Source: an uncultured Oscillibacter sp. (GTDB taxonomy: Bacteria > Bacillota > Clostridia > Oscillospirales > Oscillospiraceae). From it: a DNA stretch of 13,324 bases. The stretch spans positions 1-13,324 of the forward strand of contig CAAGJQ010000068.1 in NCBI GenBank assembly GCA_900770295.1, written 5' to 3'. The notes under the pieces were generated by a model. That model ran no database searches, was not told the origin of the DNA, and saw only the letters and a list, made by a program, of their open reading frames with translations. Every line of letters begins with the position of its first letter. Positions within the stretch are counted from its first letter, which is position 1. Both the position numbers and the translations under genes were made by a program. Of the stretch, positions 1-9,151 are shown piece by piece.

Positions 1-275
1 CAACAGCCCAGTTCACCGCCTCCTCATAGTAGCTGCCTTTCGGCACATCGGTGAAAGGCGACTCTGCTGCCTCCTGCCAACCGGCATATACAGTTGTGTT
101 GCCGCTGAGCTTCACTTTTGTGATCTTTTCTGTCAAAGCATTGTCCGCATACCAGCCGGTAAAGATGTACCCGCTGCGTGTGGGCGTGTAAGCGGTGAGG
201 TCAACGGTGGTGCCGGAACTCTTTCTCAGTGCCGTAATCTCGCTGCCGCCGTTGGTCTCAAAATGCAGCGTGTAA
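1..275 (-). other. InlB-type repeat followed by start of SLH anchor domain
   Basis: This is the C-terminal part of the giant protein that is visible here. Residues about 2960-3026 match the InlB B-repeat / Listeria-Bacteroides repeat pattern: YTLHFETNGGS, then a TPTRSGYIFTGWY core, then TTVYAGWQ. From residue 3031 the sequence SPFTDVPKGSYYEEAVNWAV is the classic opening of an S-layer homology domain (F-x-D-V then Y-x-E-A-V-x-W). InlB repeats often precede SLH triplets in Clostridia surface proteins. Further SLH repeats and the stop codon are expected to the left of position 1. Confidence 0.85.
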
Positions 276-3200
276 TAGTCAGTACCGGAGTATTCCGGGT
301 ACAAATAAATCGTGTAGGTGCGGGTAGTTGAGCCGTCTGCCGCTGTGATGGTCACAGTGACTGTCCGCATGAAGTAGCCACCGGAAATCATCGCCATGCC
401 GTTTTCCGCAGGTTTCCCATTCACAGTGACGGTGGCCCCGCCACCCTCAGGAATCACGGTGAGCAGATACTGACCAGCGGATACGTTCTCTACCGCAGCG
501 CTGTCATTCTCGTCGAAACTACCGATCGTAAGAGGCAAACCGTCGATGGTGATGCTGGCGGCATCGGCATTGGAGGCGCTGCTGCTGCCCGACTCCGCCT
601 CGCCGTAGCGCAGGACCACGCGGGAACCGCTCTGGGAGAAGGTGACGGGGATGGTGCGGATCTCCTCGCACGCAAGCGATACATTGCCGATGCTCTGGGT
701 CTCCAGCAGCTGACCGCTGTTGTCCAGTAGAGCGGCCAGCAGATAGCCGCCGCTGCTGCTGGGCTGGAGCGTATGGCTGCGGAGCTGGACGTTGGCGGCG
801 GAAGTGCCATTGGCGTTGGTCAGCTCCACCGACGTGGTCACGCTGGCGTTGCCGCTGCGCGCCAGCAGGCTGTGGAAGGTGATGCTCTTCTGGTTGTTCT
901 GGGTGTCGGCCTCGGGCATTTCCACCCAGGTGCCGTCCAGCAGCTGCCGCTCCACGCGGGCCTTGACGAACAGGGTCACGCCGGAGTCGGGGATCTCGGT
1001 CAGACCAGCGTCCTCCATATAGGAGGCGATGTCAAAGTCAAGCTCCTTTGCAAAGCCGGCGCTGTCAATCCTGCTCAGGTCACCCGAGTCGCTGATCGTG
1101 ACCTCATAGCCCGTCTTATCCGTGCCGCCCTTGAAATACTTGCCGTTGATGTGTTTGGAGCAGCTGGGGTCGGTGTACACACCCAGCACCACCCGGCGGC
1201 CGGACTTGTCCAGCGCGGCGGCGGACTGGTTATACAGGGTGGCCAGGAAGGTACGGTGGCCGTCCTGCTCGCCGGTCACGGTCAGGGTGGAGATGCCCAC
1301 ATCGGGGTAATCCAGATAGACGGTGCCGGTGACCGTTTTTGTATTGCGATCGCTGAATGTGGTGGTGACGGTGTAGTCCAGATCATCGATGACGTTGTCG
1401 GTTTTGACCACCACGGAGAGGGTCTTGCTCCGGCCGGGCAGCAGGGTCAGGCCGCTGAAGGACTGGGTCTGGCCGCCCAGGGTCACTTTGATGCTGTTAA
1501 TGGCGTGGATGCCCTGGTTGGCCACGGTGAAGCTCACCGGGACATAACTGTCGGTGGCCAGCGTGGTATAGTCCACCGTGGTGGAGACGACTTCCACAGC
1601 GTCGGTATAGGTTTCGGAGGCGCTGTAGAGGTACACAGTCTCCCTGGGGACCTTGGCTGTGAAGGTCTGCTCCTTGCCGTCGACGGTGTAGGTGTACTCG
1701 ACCTCCTCATAGGTAGTAGGATCATCCGGCTCTTTGACTTCGGTATTTGGATTATCCGCAATGATCTTGGAGTAGGTAGTACCCTGGAGCACCGCCTGGA
1801 CATCGGTGCCGCTCTTGGTATAGGCATCGATGGAATTCAGATGGGTGTTGTCGGGCAGGGCGGTCACCTCCACGGCGGCGGAAGCACCGTAGCTGGGGTC
1901 CTCCGCACTGCCGAAGTTGCTGAACTTGATGGCGCGGATCACGTCGTTGTCCGCGTCGCCGGTATTGGCATCGTCCCACAGCAGGGACAGCTCGTCCAGG
2001 GAATCCGCGCCCTTGACAAAGGCAAACTTTCCGTTGAAGGACTCGGTGGAAACCATGTCGCTGAGGGAGGCGGGCAGGTCGCTGTGGGGTGCGCCGTTTG
2101 TGTCGATGGTCAGCAGGCCGATATCGCCCTGGTCATCCGGCTCCCGATACCAGCCCAGCACGAAGCGGTCGCCGGCGGTGGTGAGATGGGGATCGGCATC
2201 GGTATAGTCGTTGGTGGTGACCCGGACGGTCTTGACGGCATCCTCTGCATTGCCGGCAGTGCCGGTGTTCACCAAAGCGTAATAGATCTCGGTGTCTGCC
2301 GCGCCGTCATCGGTATCCTCCACCGTGTAGGCGACGAGGGCGGTGTCATCGAACATCTCAATGGACATACTGCTGACACTGCCGGAGCTGCCGTTGTAGA
2401 GCGTGTAGGTTTTATCGCTCCATCTGCCGTTTTCGTAGATCTTGAACAGGATGCGGTTTTCGGTGAAGGTCAGCAGACTGTCGCCCTGCTGCACCGAGCG
2501 CCAGGCCGCCACGGCTCTGGAGCCGTCGGCGCTGATGGCGATAATGGGGGTGAGCTCCTGGGTGGCGTTTTCGGTCAGGCGGGTGGTGTTCCAGTCAGAG
2601 CCGTCCCAGATGGAGGCCACTACCTCCAGACCGCGGGTGAGGGCAAGCTGCTCTTCCTGGGTGACGGTGGCGCCGGGGCTGAGATCCAAGTGGGCGCTCT
2701 GCCGCAGCCAGATGGCGGCGGCGTGATCTTGATCGCCGTCAAAGTCCAGGTTGCTGTCGCCGTAGCCGTCAAAGTCGGCGGGGCTGTCGATGGCGGTGCC
2801 GTCGGGGAAGTAGCCGCCGTACGCCCGGGAATAGCGCACCTCCACATCCTCCACGTTCGTGCTGTCTGCGTCGGAGAGGTAAACGAGGATGCTGCCGTCG
2901 TCCGAGATCATGGGCATGGAGAAGGGGTAGGAGTTGGTCTCGATTGCGTTGAGCTTATTCGGGTTGTCCAGACTCATGAGGGAAATTCCGCTGTCGCCGC
3001 CCAGCCAGATGCGGTCGCCCTCTTCGAGGTACTCACGGCTCTGTACCCGGACCTCGCCGCCGCTGGTGGCAACGACTACCTGACGGCCCAGAGACTGGGC
3101 GCTGTAGGAGCTGGTCTGGGTGTTCTTTCCGTCGATCCAGCCGGTTTTGTAGCCGCTTTGGTTGTTGGCCCAGGAGGTGGTGATATCATCCCAGTTACGC

Positions 3201-6200
3201 AGCCTCCATTGGTTGCCCACGGTGATGGAGACGAGGTCGAATTTCAACACCATGGAGCTGACGCCGATCTTCTCCCGCAGGCCGACCTTGCCGTCCAGCT
3301 GGACGAAATCGCCGTAGCTGCTGTCCGATTCATCACCCCGGCGCAGAATGAGGCTTTCGGTGTTCAGCTCCACGTCGCCGTAAGCGCCAACGGTGAAAGC
3401 AATGCCGAACTTGTCAATGCCAAGGCCGCCGTAAAGCTCGATGAAGGCGTTGACGCGGATAGAGGTGAGATAGTCGTTGATGGCCTGGGCCATTTCCTTG
3501 GTGCCCTGGCCGCTGCCCAGTGCCTCAGCATAGCGGATGGCGGTCTCCAGCGTGACCACCAGGCCGCCGCGAAGGACAACGCCGTAGTTATAGAGAATGG
3601 GCTTGAACCTCTGCTTCTGGATGGCCTTTTCGATCTCCTTGCCGAAGCGCATCGCCCCGCCGGTGGTGAGAACCTCCCACCGGCCCTCGTCGAAGTTATA
3701 GCAGATCTCGGCGGTCATCCAGCCCTGCATCACTTTGCCCGTGCCGACCAGCTGGGACATCAGGGCGGAGTTGTCCTCCTGCAGGCGTTCGAAATAGGTG
3801 CCGTCGGACATGGCCTTAAAGTCGCCGACGGTGAACCCGGCGAAGGAGACCTGCTCCAGATCCTGTACCAGATGGGCCGGTTCCACATAGATGCCGTGCT
3901 CGTCATAGCGCAGATCAGACATGAGGGTGGTGTCGTATCCCGTCCAGACGTAGGCGGAGAAGATGGTGGGGTCCTCCGTGGGCATGAGGACGGTGCGGAT
4001 CAGTCCCAGCTTGGCTCCGACCCCCTCCAACAGACTAAGGGCGTCGATGAGGTCGTCGGCTACCTCCAGGACCTTGTTGTCGAGCTTGGGGTAGACGCTG
4101 GACCCTGCGGCGGTCAGCCGGGTCATCAGGCCGATGACAGACTCGGACTCGGAGACCTTTTCCACCGCCGTCATGTCAATGAGACCGAAGGGCAGGGTCA
4201 GGGTGCGCTCCATGGCCTTCTTGCCGTTATAGAGCACCAGCTCCATGGGGATGCGGGTATCCGCCTTAAAGTCCCCGAAGCTGTCGGTGCTGATGAGGGT
4301 GACATTTTCCAGCAGGGGGATGGAGGAGAAGGGATAAGAGGCGGTGCGGGCGTTGGTGTGGGTCTGGCCGGAGAGCTTCACCGCCGTCTCCTGGGCGCGG
4401 ACATCGAAGGAATACCCGGTGTCCTGGGTGGATACCTGCTCCATACCCCAGAGCATCATCCGGGTAGACAGACGCACGGCAGGGTAATCGGCGCTGGGGC
4501 CCACCACGCCGGTGTGGCGGCGCACATTGATCTCCCGGCCGGTGTAATAATCCACCGTCTGGGTGGCGATCACCGGCTTGGCCCCGCTGGCCGCTGTCAG
4601 CGTCAGCAGATTGCCGCCGGAGCGGATCACATCCGACTGGGTCATCCGGGTGTCGAACTCCACCAGCTCAGGCTGGTATTCGTCATTGGCAAAGCGCAGC
4701 TCAAAGACGAAGCGGATGAGATCGCTCTGGTCCGGCTCACTGTCCGAAGCATTCCGCTTGAACTGGGTGCTGTCCATGTACACCCGCAGAACGCCGTTGC
4801 CATCGGTGGTAAAGACCTGGTCCTCCCTGCCGTTCAGGTCGGCGGTGCCGGTGCTGGTCGTGGAGAACTTGGCGTTGGGGCAGTAGGCGGTGTCCCGCTG
4901 GGAAGCGTCCGTCACCTGATCCAGGTTGCGGTACACGCCGCCCCGCAGGGTCACCTTGGCGTTTTTAAGCGGCTCGCCGTCGGGCCTGAAGATGGTCAGC
5001 TCCATGGAAGCGGCGGGCTGCAGCTTCACGGCGTTCAGGGGGTACAGCTCGTCATAGACACCGTTGCCCTCGCCGCTTTTCAGGTTGACGTTGAACGTGT
5101 CCCCCAGCATACTGGCGGTGCCCCGGTAGATCTCGTCGCCCACGGCACTGGCGCAGCGCAGGTCAGAGGCGATACCGTTGGGCTCGTACAGGGCCAGAGA
5201 GCCGTCCGAATTGCTGACGACGGTGTGGGTGTTGCCCTTGCCGTCCTCATAGGAGACGGTGGTCTGTACCGCGGGGGTGAACTGGAAGAGGTAGAGCTTG
5301 TTTTTCAGCATCTCCACGTTGACCTTCACGCTGGAGGACAGGCTGGGGAGCCTGGCGTGTTGGGCGGTGACGGTGGTGGAGCCCTCCGACAGGCCGCACA
5401 GCATCATCAGCGCCTTGGGGATGTAGTAGAGATAGCTGAAATTCTCCAGCGGCTCGTAATAGCTGCCCTGACGGTAATTGATGGATACGATTTCCTGAAG
5501 CTTTTTGGCGGTGTCGGTGATGTTGGCGTTCTGGGCGCTCTCCGTGGTGCTCCACTGGAACATATCGTTGACATAGTTCCAGTCGTAGTCCCCGTAGTTG
5601 ATGCTGATGCTCTCCATCAGGCTCAGCTGGCCGCGCAGGGCTGCGATGGCCTGTGCGGAATCCAGACCGTCAAACTTCGTTCCGTCATAGTTGGTGATCG
5701 TGGGGTCGGTGGAGGTGGTGGTCTGGTTGACCTGGTTTTTCAGGGTGATCTCGTCCACCTTCTTGCCGCCCACCACCAAATCCAGCGCCCCGCTGCGGTA
5801 GACGGTGACGATGGCGGAGGCGGTGCTCCAGGTGGGGTCAGAGGCATTTTTCGCCTTGACCATGACGACGTACTCGTCCTTCAGGCCGGAGGGCTTGTCG
5901 GGGACGAGGGTATAGCTGGCGCTGGTGGCCTGTTTCACATCGGTGATGTGGCTATCCTCGAGGATCTCGCCGTTTTTCTCCACCCGGAAGTCAAAGCCGC
6001 AGGTGGTGAGGTTGGTGGTATCCCAGTTTTCCAGATTCCAGGTGATGTGGAGCGTCTCGTCGCTGGTGAGCAGGGGCGCTTTGGTCCAGGGAAGCGTGAC
6101 CTTGGCGGGCTGGGAGCGCACCACGATGTAGGCATCGGTGCTCAGCTCTTTGGTCTCACCGAAGTAGGTGGCCGTGGAGGTGAGGGTCACGTGATAGCCG

Positions 6201-9151
6201 GGGGTGTCCCCTCTGGAGATGGTGGTCAGATACTGGCCGGGGATGGTGACTTCGGTCTTGTCGCGGGGAAGCGTGCCTGACTCAAGTTCGGTGTTCGTAC
6301 TCAGATCATACAGCTTCCAGGTGATGGGGGTGTTGTCGTCTTTGGAATATTCCGTGCCCAGATTGGAGGTGAAGGAGAAGGTCAGGTCGGTTTCCTTCCG
6401 GGCGAAGAAGGTGTTGGCGTTGCTGGGCAGCAGGAGGGTGGGCCGCTTGTCGTCCTTCACGGTGATCGAAATGGCGTTGGAAGCCTGCGACTCCCCTACG
6501 GTGCCGCCGTTTCTGGACTGGAGGGTCAGGGTGGCGGTGCCCTCCTTATGGGGGGTAATGGTGCTTTGCAGAGGGGTTTCCGTACCAGCGTTGGAGACGG
6601 TGAACACCTCCGGGTTACTGGACTTCCAATAAAATTGGTCGGTCCCCTTGTAGGTGTATTCTGCAAAGGGGTTGGAAACAGCGGAGAAGATGGGGAGGGT
6701 CTGATCCTGCACATAGACCACGTTGGCCGTGCCGGAGGGCCATTGGTTGGCGCTGATGGTGTAAGCGTCTGTACCAGCCTTCATGATGGCCTTCTGGGTG
6801 CAGGTGTCGTAGGCACCGTAGTATTTCGCGTTTGTGCTGGTGCCGCTTTCTTCCACGTACAGCTCCACGGTGTAGTCCTTGGTACCCTCGGCCAGAGCGG
6901 GCAGGTCAATGTTGTAGACCACGCTAATGCCGTCGTCCTGGAGAACGGCGTTGCTGTACTTCGTGCTCTCATCCCCGTTGAGGATGACGGAGAGAGTGAA
7001 GGACTTCTCGTCCGCTTTTTTATCATTCCAGCCGCCCCAAAGCTGTCCGGTCAGGTTGCCGCTTTTCAGCCCTACCGTCACGGTCATTTGGGTGGGGTCC
7101 TTCGCGTCCACTGTGGCGGAGACGGAATCGATGGTGTCCTTCACAGAGGCTTTGCGGATCTTACCCTCAAGGGTGTAGGCCTTGTCGAAGGTCACATTGG
7201 AAAAGTAGTTTCCAAAGGTATCCATGGCGCTATTGTTCCCCTGGCCGGCGCTTACTTTCGATACACGGATGCCGGTGTCGCCGGGCTGCACGGTATAATA
7301 GAACACATACAGATTGGAGTAAGTTGTGAAGTTATTAGTCGTTACGGTGCCGTAATAATTCTCGATGTTGACGGAGGAGCTGGCGACCTGTGTTGTACCA
7401 TTGTACAGGATATAGTTGCCCTGCACCGGCTCGGAGAATTCCACCAGGATGGGGATCACATCGCCGGGACGGAAGTCTGTATCCCGGGACTGAATGTAAA
7501 CGTTCTTGACCGTGGGGGCGGTGGTGTCGGAGATGGTGATCTTACCACCGGTGGCAAAGGTCAGGGGGGTCGTCAGGCTGTTGGTCTCAAAGGCCAGTCT
7601 GGGGAACAGATTTTGAGAATCATCGTCGGGCCCGATGGAGATCTTCAGGTCGGAAAAGTACAGACCGATACGGCGCTTGTCCAGGTTGCCCTTGTTTTTG
7701 GTGAAATCGTCGACATCCGCCTCCTTCATAAGGGCCTCATAGATGTCCTTCATATCTTTGTTATTGCTGTCGTAAGACCATTTGCCGCTGACGGCGACGG
7801 CGATATCTTCCGCCATGCTGGCTTTGGGTGCTGAATAATAGTCATACTGATACAGCGAGGTTCCGTCGGCGATCTTGGTCAGAATGCCGGACTCATTCCG
7901 ATACAGGTCAAAGTTGCATGGGGTTAGAACCACTTCCTCGCCGTTGACGTCGACATACTCTTCGTAAGCAAAGTAGTCCTTGTTTTTGCTGTTGTCCACC
8001 TTCAGGAGGGCATAGGCATCCTCGATGATGATGCTGTTGTCGGAGTCGCCGGCGCCACAATACCAGGCGCCCTGAACAAGGTTGTACGGCGGATAACTAA
8101 CGGATCCGTCGCCATCGGCATCGGTCAGCCTAAAGCTGCTGGTGGGAGTAAAGGAGAAATAGCTCTTGTCTCCGATCGTAGTTACGTAATTTGTGCCCTC
8201 TGCGAAGGAGAAGACCACCGGCGCGTAGTTGGCGGTGTCAGTGACCTTGTAGTTTCCCTGCCCATTATTGTGGTCTCCCCGCACATTTGTCAGCACCTCC
8301 GAGATGCCGGCGAAGGGGGCAAACTTGAAATAGTTCTGGACGGACTGCTCCGGCGCGCCGGAGAGCACCCGGCTCTGGAACAGGGCCGATTCATACCCCA
8401 GCCAGTGGCCGTTTTCGCCATAGATGTGCGTGCTGTTGCCCCAGGGGTTCCACAGATGGTCAAAACCATTAAAATGTTTGCGCAGCTTCTCCAGGTCCAG
8501 CTTGTACTCGATGTAGGTGTCGCCCTCGAGCAGAGTGGCAGTGCCGTAGCCGTTGACGGGGATGCTTCTTGTGTTATCGACGGCAACCTGGTCATCGACA
8601 CTATCGATGCGGTTCACAAACAGGCCGGACTGGATCTGGATATCGTTGGGCGCGGCGACAAAATCGCCGTTCACCGATGTGGAGACGCCCACCTGGAAGG
8701 TGACGATATCACTCTCTGTGCTTCCGCTGACCTTCTGAACCAGATGCAGGCTGTGGGGCGAAACGACGGTGGTCGAGGGGTCGTTGGCCAGCAGGTTCAG
8801 CGTATTGGCCAGCAGACCCACCTGGCTCTCCACCGAGATGGCCTGAAGGAGCAGATCCGCCGTGACGGTCTTTCCGGTGGCGTCCACGGTGATGAGGGTG
8901 TCCATATCCTCCTCCTCACACGCGTCCAGCCAGTCCAGCAGAGCGTCCAGACTGCCCAGCTTGGTGCCGTCTTCCACGGTGAAGGTGTTGTCCTGGATCA
9001 GCTGGCCGCTGTCATCCACAAGCCCAAGCTCGCACATATAGAGAGCGAACTGCTGGGCCCCCTCATCCGACTCCACCGCGAAAGCGGTTGTCGGCAGAAG
9101 GCCCACCAGCATGCAGGCCACAAGCAACAGGCTCAAAATCCGTTTTTTCAT
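1..9151 (-). CDS. Giant secreted SLH-domain surface protein, C-terminus beyond window
   Basis: The frame is open from ATG at 9151 to the window edge: 3050 codons, no stop, so the gene is 3'-partial. An AGGAGG site lies 9 nt upstream. Residues 1-25 are a Sec signal peptide (MKKR, hydrophobic core, AFA cleavage site). Visible segments: a DADGDGS acidic loop near 343; an Ig-like domain from about 542 (DTTAPTV); a Big_2-like domain around 800-897 (WKSSNPEV, then HKEGTATLTL); a fibronectin-III-like segment around 1012-1118; a beta-propeller-like stretch around 2075-2330; CARDB-like segments around 2510-2740; a cadherin-like beta-sandwich around 2860-2955; an InlB-type repeat around 2960-3026; the first 20 residues of an SLH domain from 3031. 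SLH domains bind secondary cell-wall polymers, so the protein is probably displayed on the cell wall, with the beta-rich body as an adhesin or stalk. No catalytic domain is recognised and the ligand is unknown. Domain names come from motif reading, not a profile search. Confidence 0.93.
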   Translation of the reverse strand, partial: MKKRILSLLLVACMLVGLLPTTAFAVESDEGAQQFALYMCELGLVDDSGQLIQDNTFTVEDGTKLGSLDALLDWLDACEEEDMDTLITVDATGKTVTADLLLQAISVESQVGLLANTLNLLANDPSTTVVSPHSLHLVQKVSGSTESDIVTFQVGVSTSVNGDFVAAPNDIQIQSGLFVNRIDSVDDQVAVDNTRSIPVNGYGTATLLEGDTYIEYKLDLEKLRKHFNGFDHLWNPWGNSTHIYGENGHWLGYESALFQSRVLSGAPEQSVQNYFKFAPFAGISEVLTNVRGDHNNGQGNYKVTDTANYAPVVFSFAEGTNYVTTIGDKSYFSFTPTSSFRLTDADGDGSVSYPPYNLVQGAWYCGAGDSDNSIIIEDAYALLKVDNSKNKDYFAYEEYVDVNGEEVVLTPCNFDLYRNESGILTKIADGTSLYQYDYYSAPKASMAEDIAVAVSGKWSYDSNNKDMKDIYEALMKEADVDDFTKNKGNLDKRRIGLYFSDLKISIGPDDDSQNLFPRLAFETNSLTTPLTFATGGKITISDTTAPTVKNVYIQSRDTDFRPGDVIPILVEFSEPVQGNYILYNGTTQVASSSVNIENYYGTVTTNNFTTYSNLYVFYYTVQPGDTGIRVSKVSAGQGNNSAMDTFGNYFSNVTFDKAYTLEGKIRKASVKDTIDSVSATVDAKDPTQMTVTVGLKSGNLTGQLWGGWNDKKADEKSFTLSVILNGDESTKYSNAVLQDDGISVVYNIDLPALAEGTKDYTVELYVEESGTSTNAKYYGAYDTCTQKAIMKAGTDAYTISANQWPSGTANVVYVQDQTLPIFSAVSNPFAEYTYKGTDQFYWKSSNPEVFTVSNAGTETPLQSTITPHKEGTATLTLQSRNGGTVGESQASNAISITVKDDKRPTLLLPSNANTFFARKETDLTFSFTSNLGTEYSKDDNTPITWKLYDLSTNTELESGTLPRDKTEVTIPGQYLTTISRGDTPGYHVTLTSTATYFGETKELSTDAYIVVRSQPAKVTLPWTKAPLLTSDETLHITWNLENWDTTNLTTCGFDFRVEKNGEILEDSHITDVKQATSASYTLVPDKPSGLKDEYVVMVKAKNASDPTWSTASAIVTVYRSGALDLVVGGKKVDEITLKNQVNQTTTSTDPTITNYDGTKFDGLDSAQAIAALRGQLSLMESISINYGDYDWNYVNDMFQWSTTESAQNANITDTAKKLQEIVSINYRQGSYYEPLENFSYLYYIPKALMMLCGLSEGSTTVTAQHARLPSLSSSVKVNVEMLKNKLYLFQFTPAVQTTVSYEDGKGNTHTVVSNSDGSLALYEPNGIASDLRCASAVGDEIYRGTASMLGDTFNVNLKSGEGNGVYDELYPLNAVKLQPAASMELTIFRPDGEPLKNAKVTLRGGVYRNLDQVTDASQRDTAYCPNAKFSTTSTGTADLNGREDQVFTTDGNGVLRVYMDSTQFKRNASDSEPDQSDLIRFVFELRFANDEYQPELVEFDTRMTQSDVIRSGGNLLTLTAASGAKPVIATQTVDYYTGREINVRRHTGVVGPSADYPAVRLSTRMMLWGMEQVSTQDTGYSFDVRAQETAVKLSGQTHTNARTASYPFSSIPLLENVTLISTDSFGDFKADTRIPMELVLYNGKKAMERTLTLPFGLIDMTAVEKVSESESVIGLMTRLTAAGSSVYPKLDNKVLEVADDLIDALSLLEGVGAKLGLIRTVLMPTEDPTIFSAYVWTGYDTTLMSDLRYDEHGIYVEPAHLVQDLEQVSFAGFTVGDFKAMSDGTYFERLQEDNSALMSQLVGTGKVMQGWMTAEICYNFDEGRWEVLTTGGAMRFGKEIEKAIQKQRFKPILYNYGVVLRGGLVVTLETAIRYAEALGSGQGTKEMAQAINDYLTSIRVNAFIELYGGLGIDKFGIAFTVGAYGDVELNTESLILRRGDESDSSYGDFVQLDGKVGLREKIGVSSMVLKFDLVSITVGNQWRLRNWDDITTSWANNQSGYKTGWIDGKNTQTSSYSAQSLGRQVVVATSGGEVRVQSREYLEEGDRIWLGGDSGISLMSLDNPNKLNAIETNSYPFSMPMISDDGSILVYLSDADSTNVEDVEVRYSRAYGGYFPDGTAIDSPADFDGYGDSNLDFDGDQDHAAAIWLRQSAHLDLSPGATVTQEEQLALTRGLEVVASIWDGSDWNTTRLTENATQELTPIIAISADGSRAVAAWRSVQQGDSLLTFTENRILFKIYENGRWSDKTYTLYNGSSGSVSSMSIEMFDDTALVAYTVEDTDDGAADTEIYYALVNTGTAGNAEDAVKTVRVTTNDYTDADPHLTTAGDRFVLGWYREPDDQGDIGLLTIDTNGAPHSDLPASLSDMVSTESFNGKFAFVKGADSLDELSLLWDDANTGDADNDVIRAIKFSNFGSAEDPSYGASAAVEVTALPDNTHLNSIDAYTKSGTDVQAVLQGTTYSKIIADNPNTEVKEPDDPTTYEEVEYTYTVDGKEQTFTAKVPRETVYLYSASETYTDAVEVVSTTVDYTTLATDSYVPVSFTVANQGIHAINSIKVTLGGQTQSFSGLTLLPGRSKTLSVVVKTDNVIDDLDYTVTTTFSDRNTKTVTGTVYLDYPDVGISTLTVTGEQDGHRTFLATLYNQSAAALDKSGRRVVLGVYTDPSCSKHINGKYFKGGTDKTGYEVTISDSGDLSRIDSAGFAKELDFDIASYMEDAGLTEIPDSGVTLFVKARVERQLLDGTWVEMPEADTQNNQKSITFHSLLARSGNASVTTSVELTNANGTSAANVQLRSHTLQPSSSGGYLLAALLDNSGQLLETQSIGNVSLACEEIRTIPVTFSQSGSRVVLRYGEAESGSSSASNADAASITIDGLPLTIGSFDENDSAAVENVSAGQYLLTVIPEGGGATVTVNGKPAENGMAMISGGYFMRTVTVTITAADGSTTRTYTIYLYPEYSGTDYYTLHFETNGGSEITALRKSSGTTVDLTAYTPTRSGYIFTGWYADNALTEKITKVKLSGNTTVYAGWQEAAESPFTDVPKGSYYEEAVNWAV

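Noticed and set aside
773..6280. 1835-codon open frame on the plus strand
   Set aside because: It is in exact codon register antisense to the giant minus-strand gene. Its composition (V, G, H, D, Q, A rich) has no domain or signal sequence, and no convincing ribosome site precedes it. The minus strand gives coherent Ig-like, InlB and SLH domains.
6548..7834. 428-codon open frame on the plus strand
   Set aside because: It is in the same antisense register over the giant gene; its low-complexity V/G/H/D-rich product is typical of a shadow frame.
9112..9151. Lipoprotein signal (LVAC ending at Cys13) for the giant protein
   Set aside because: The Cys lies too early in the hydrophobic core, and a good signal peptidase I site (AFA at residues 23-25) follows; SLH anchoring also makes lipidation unnecessary.
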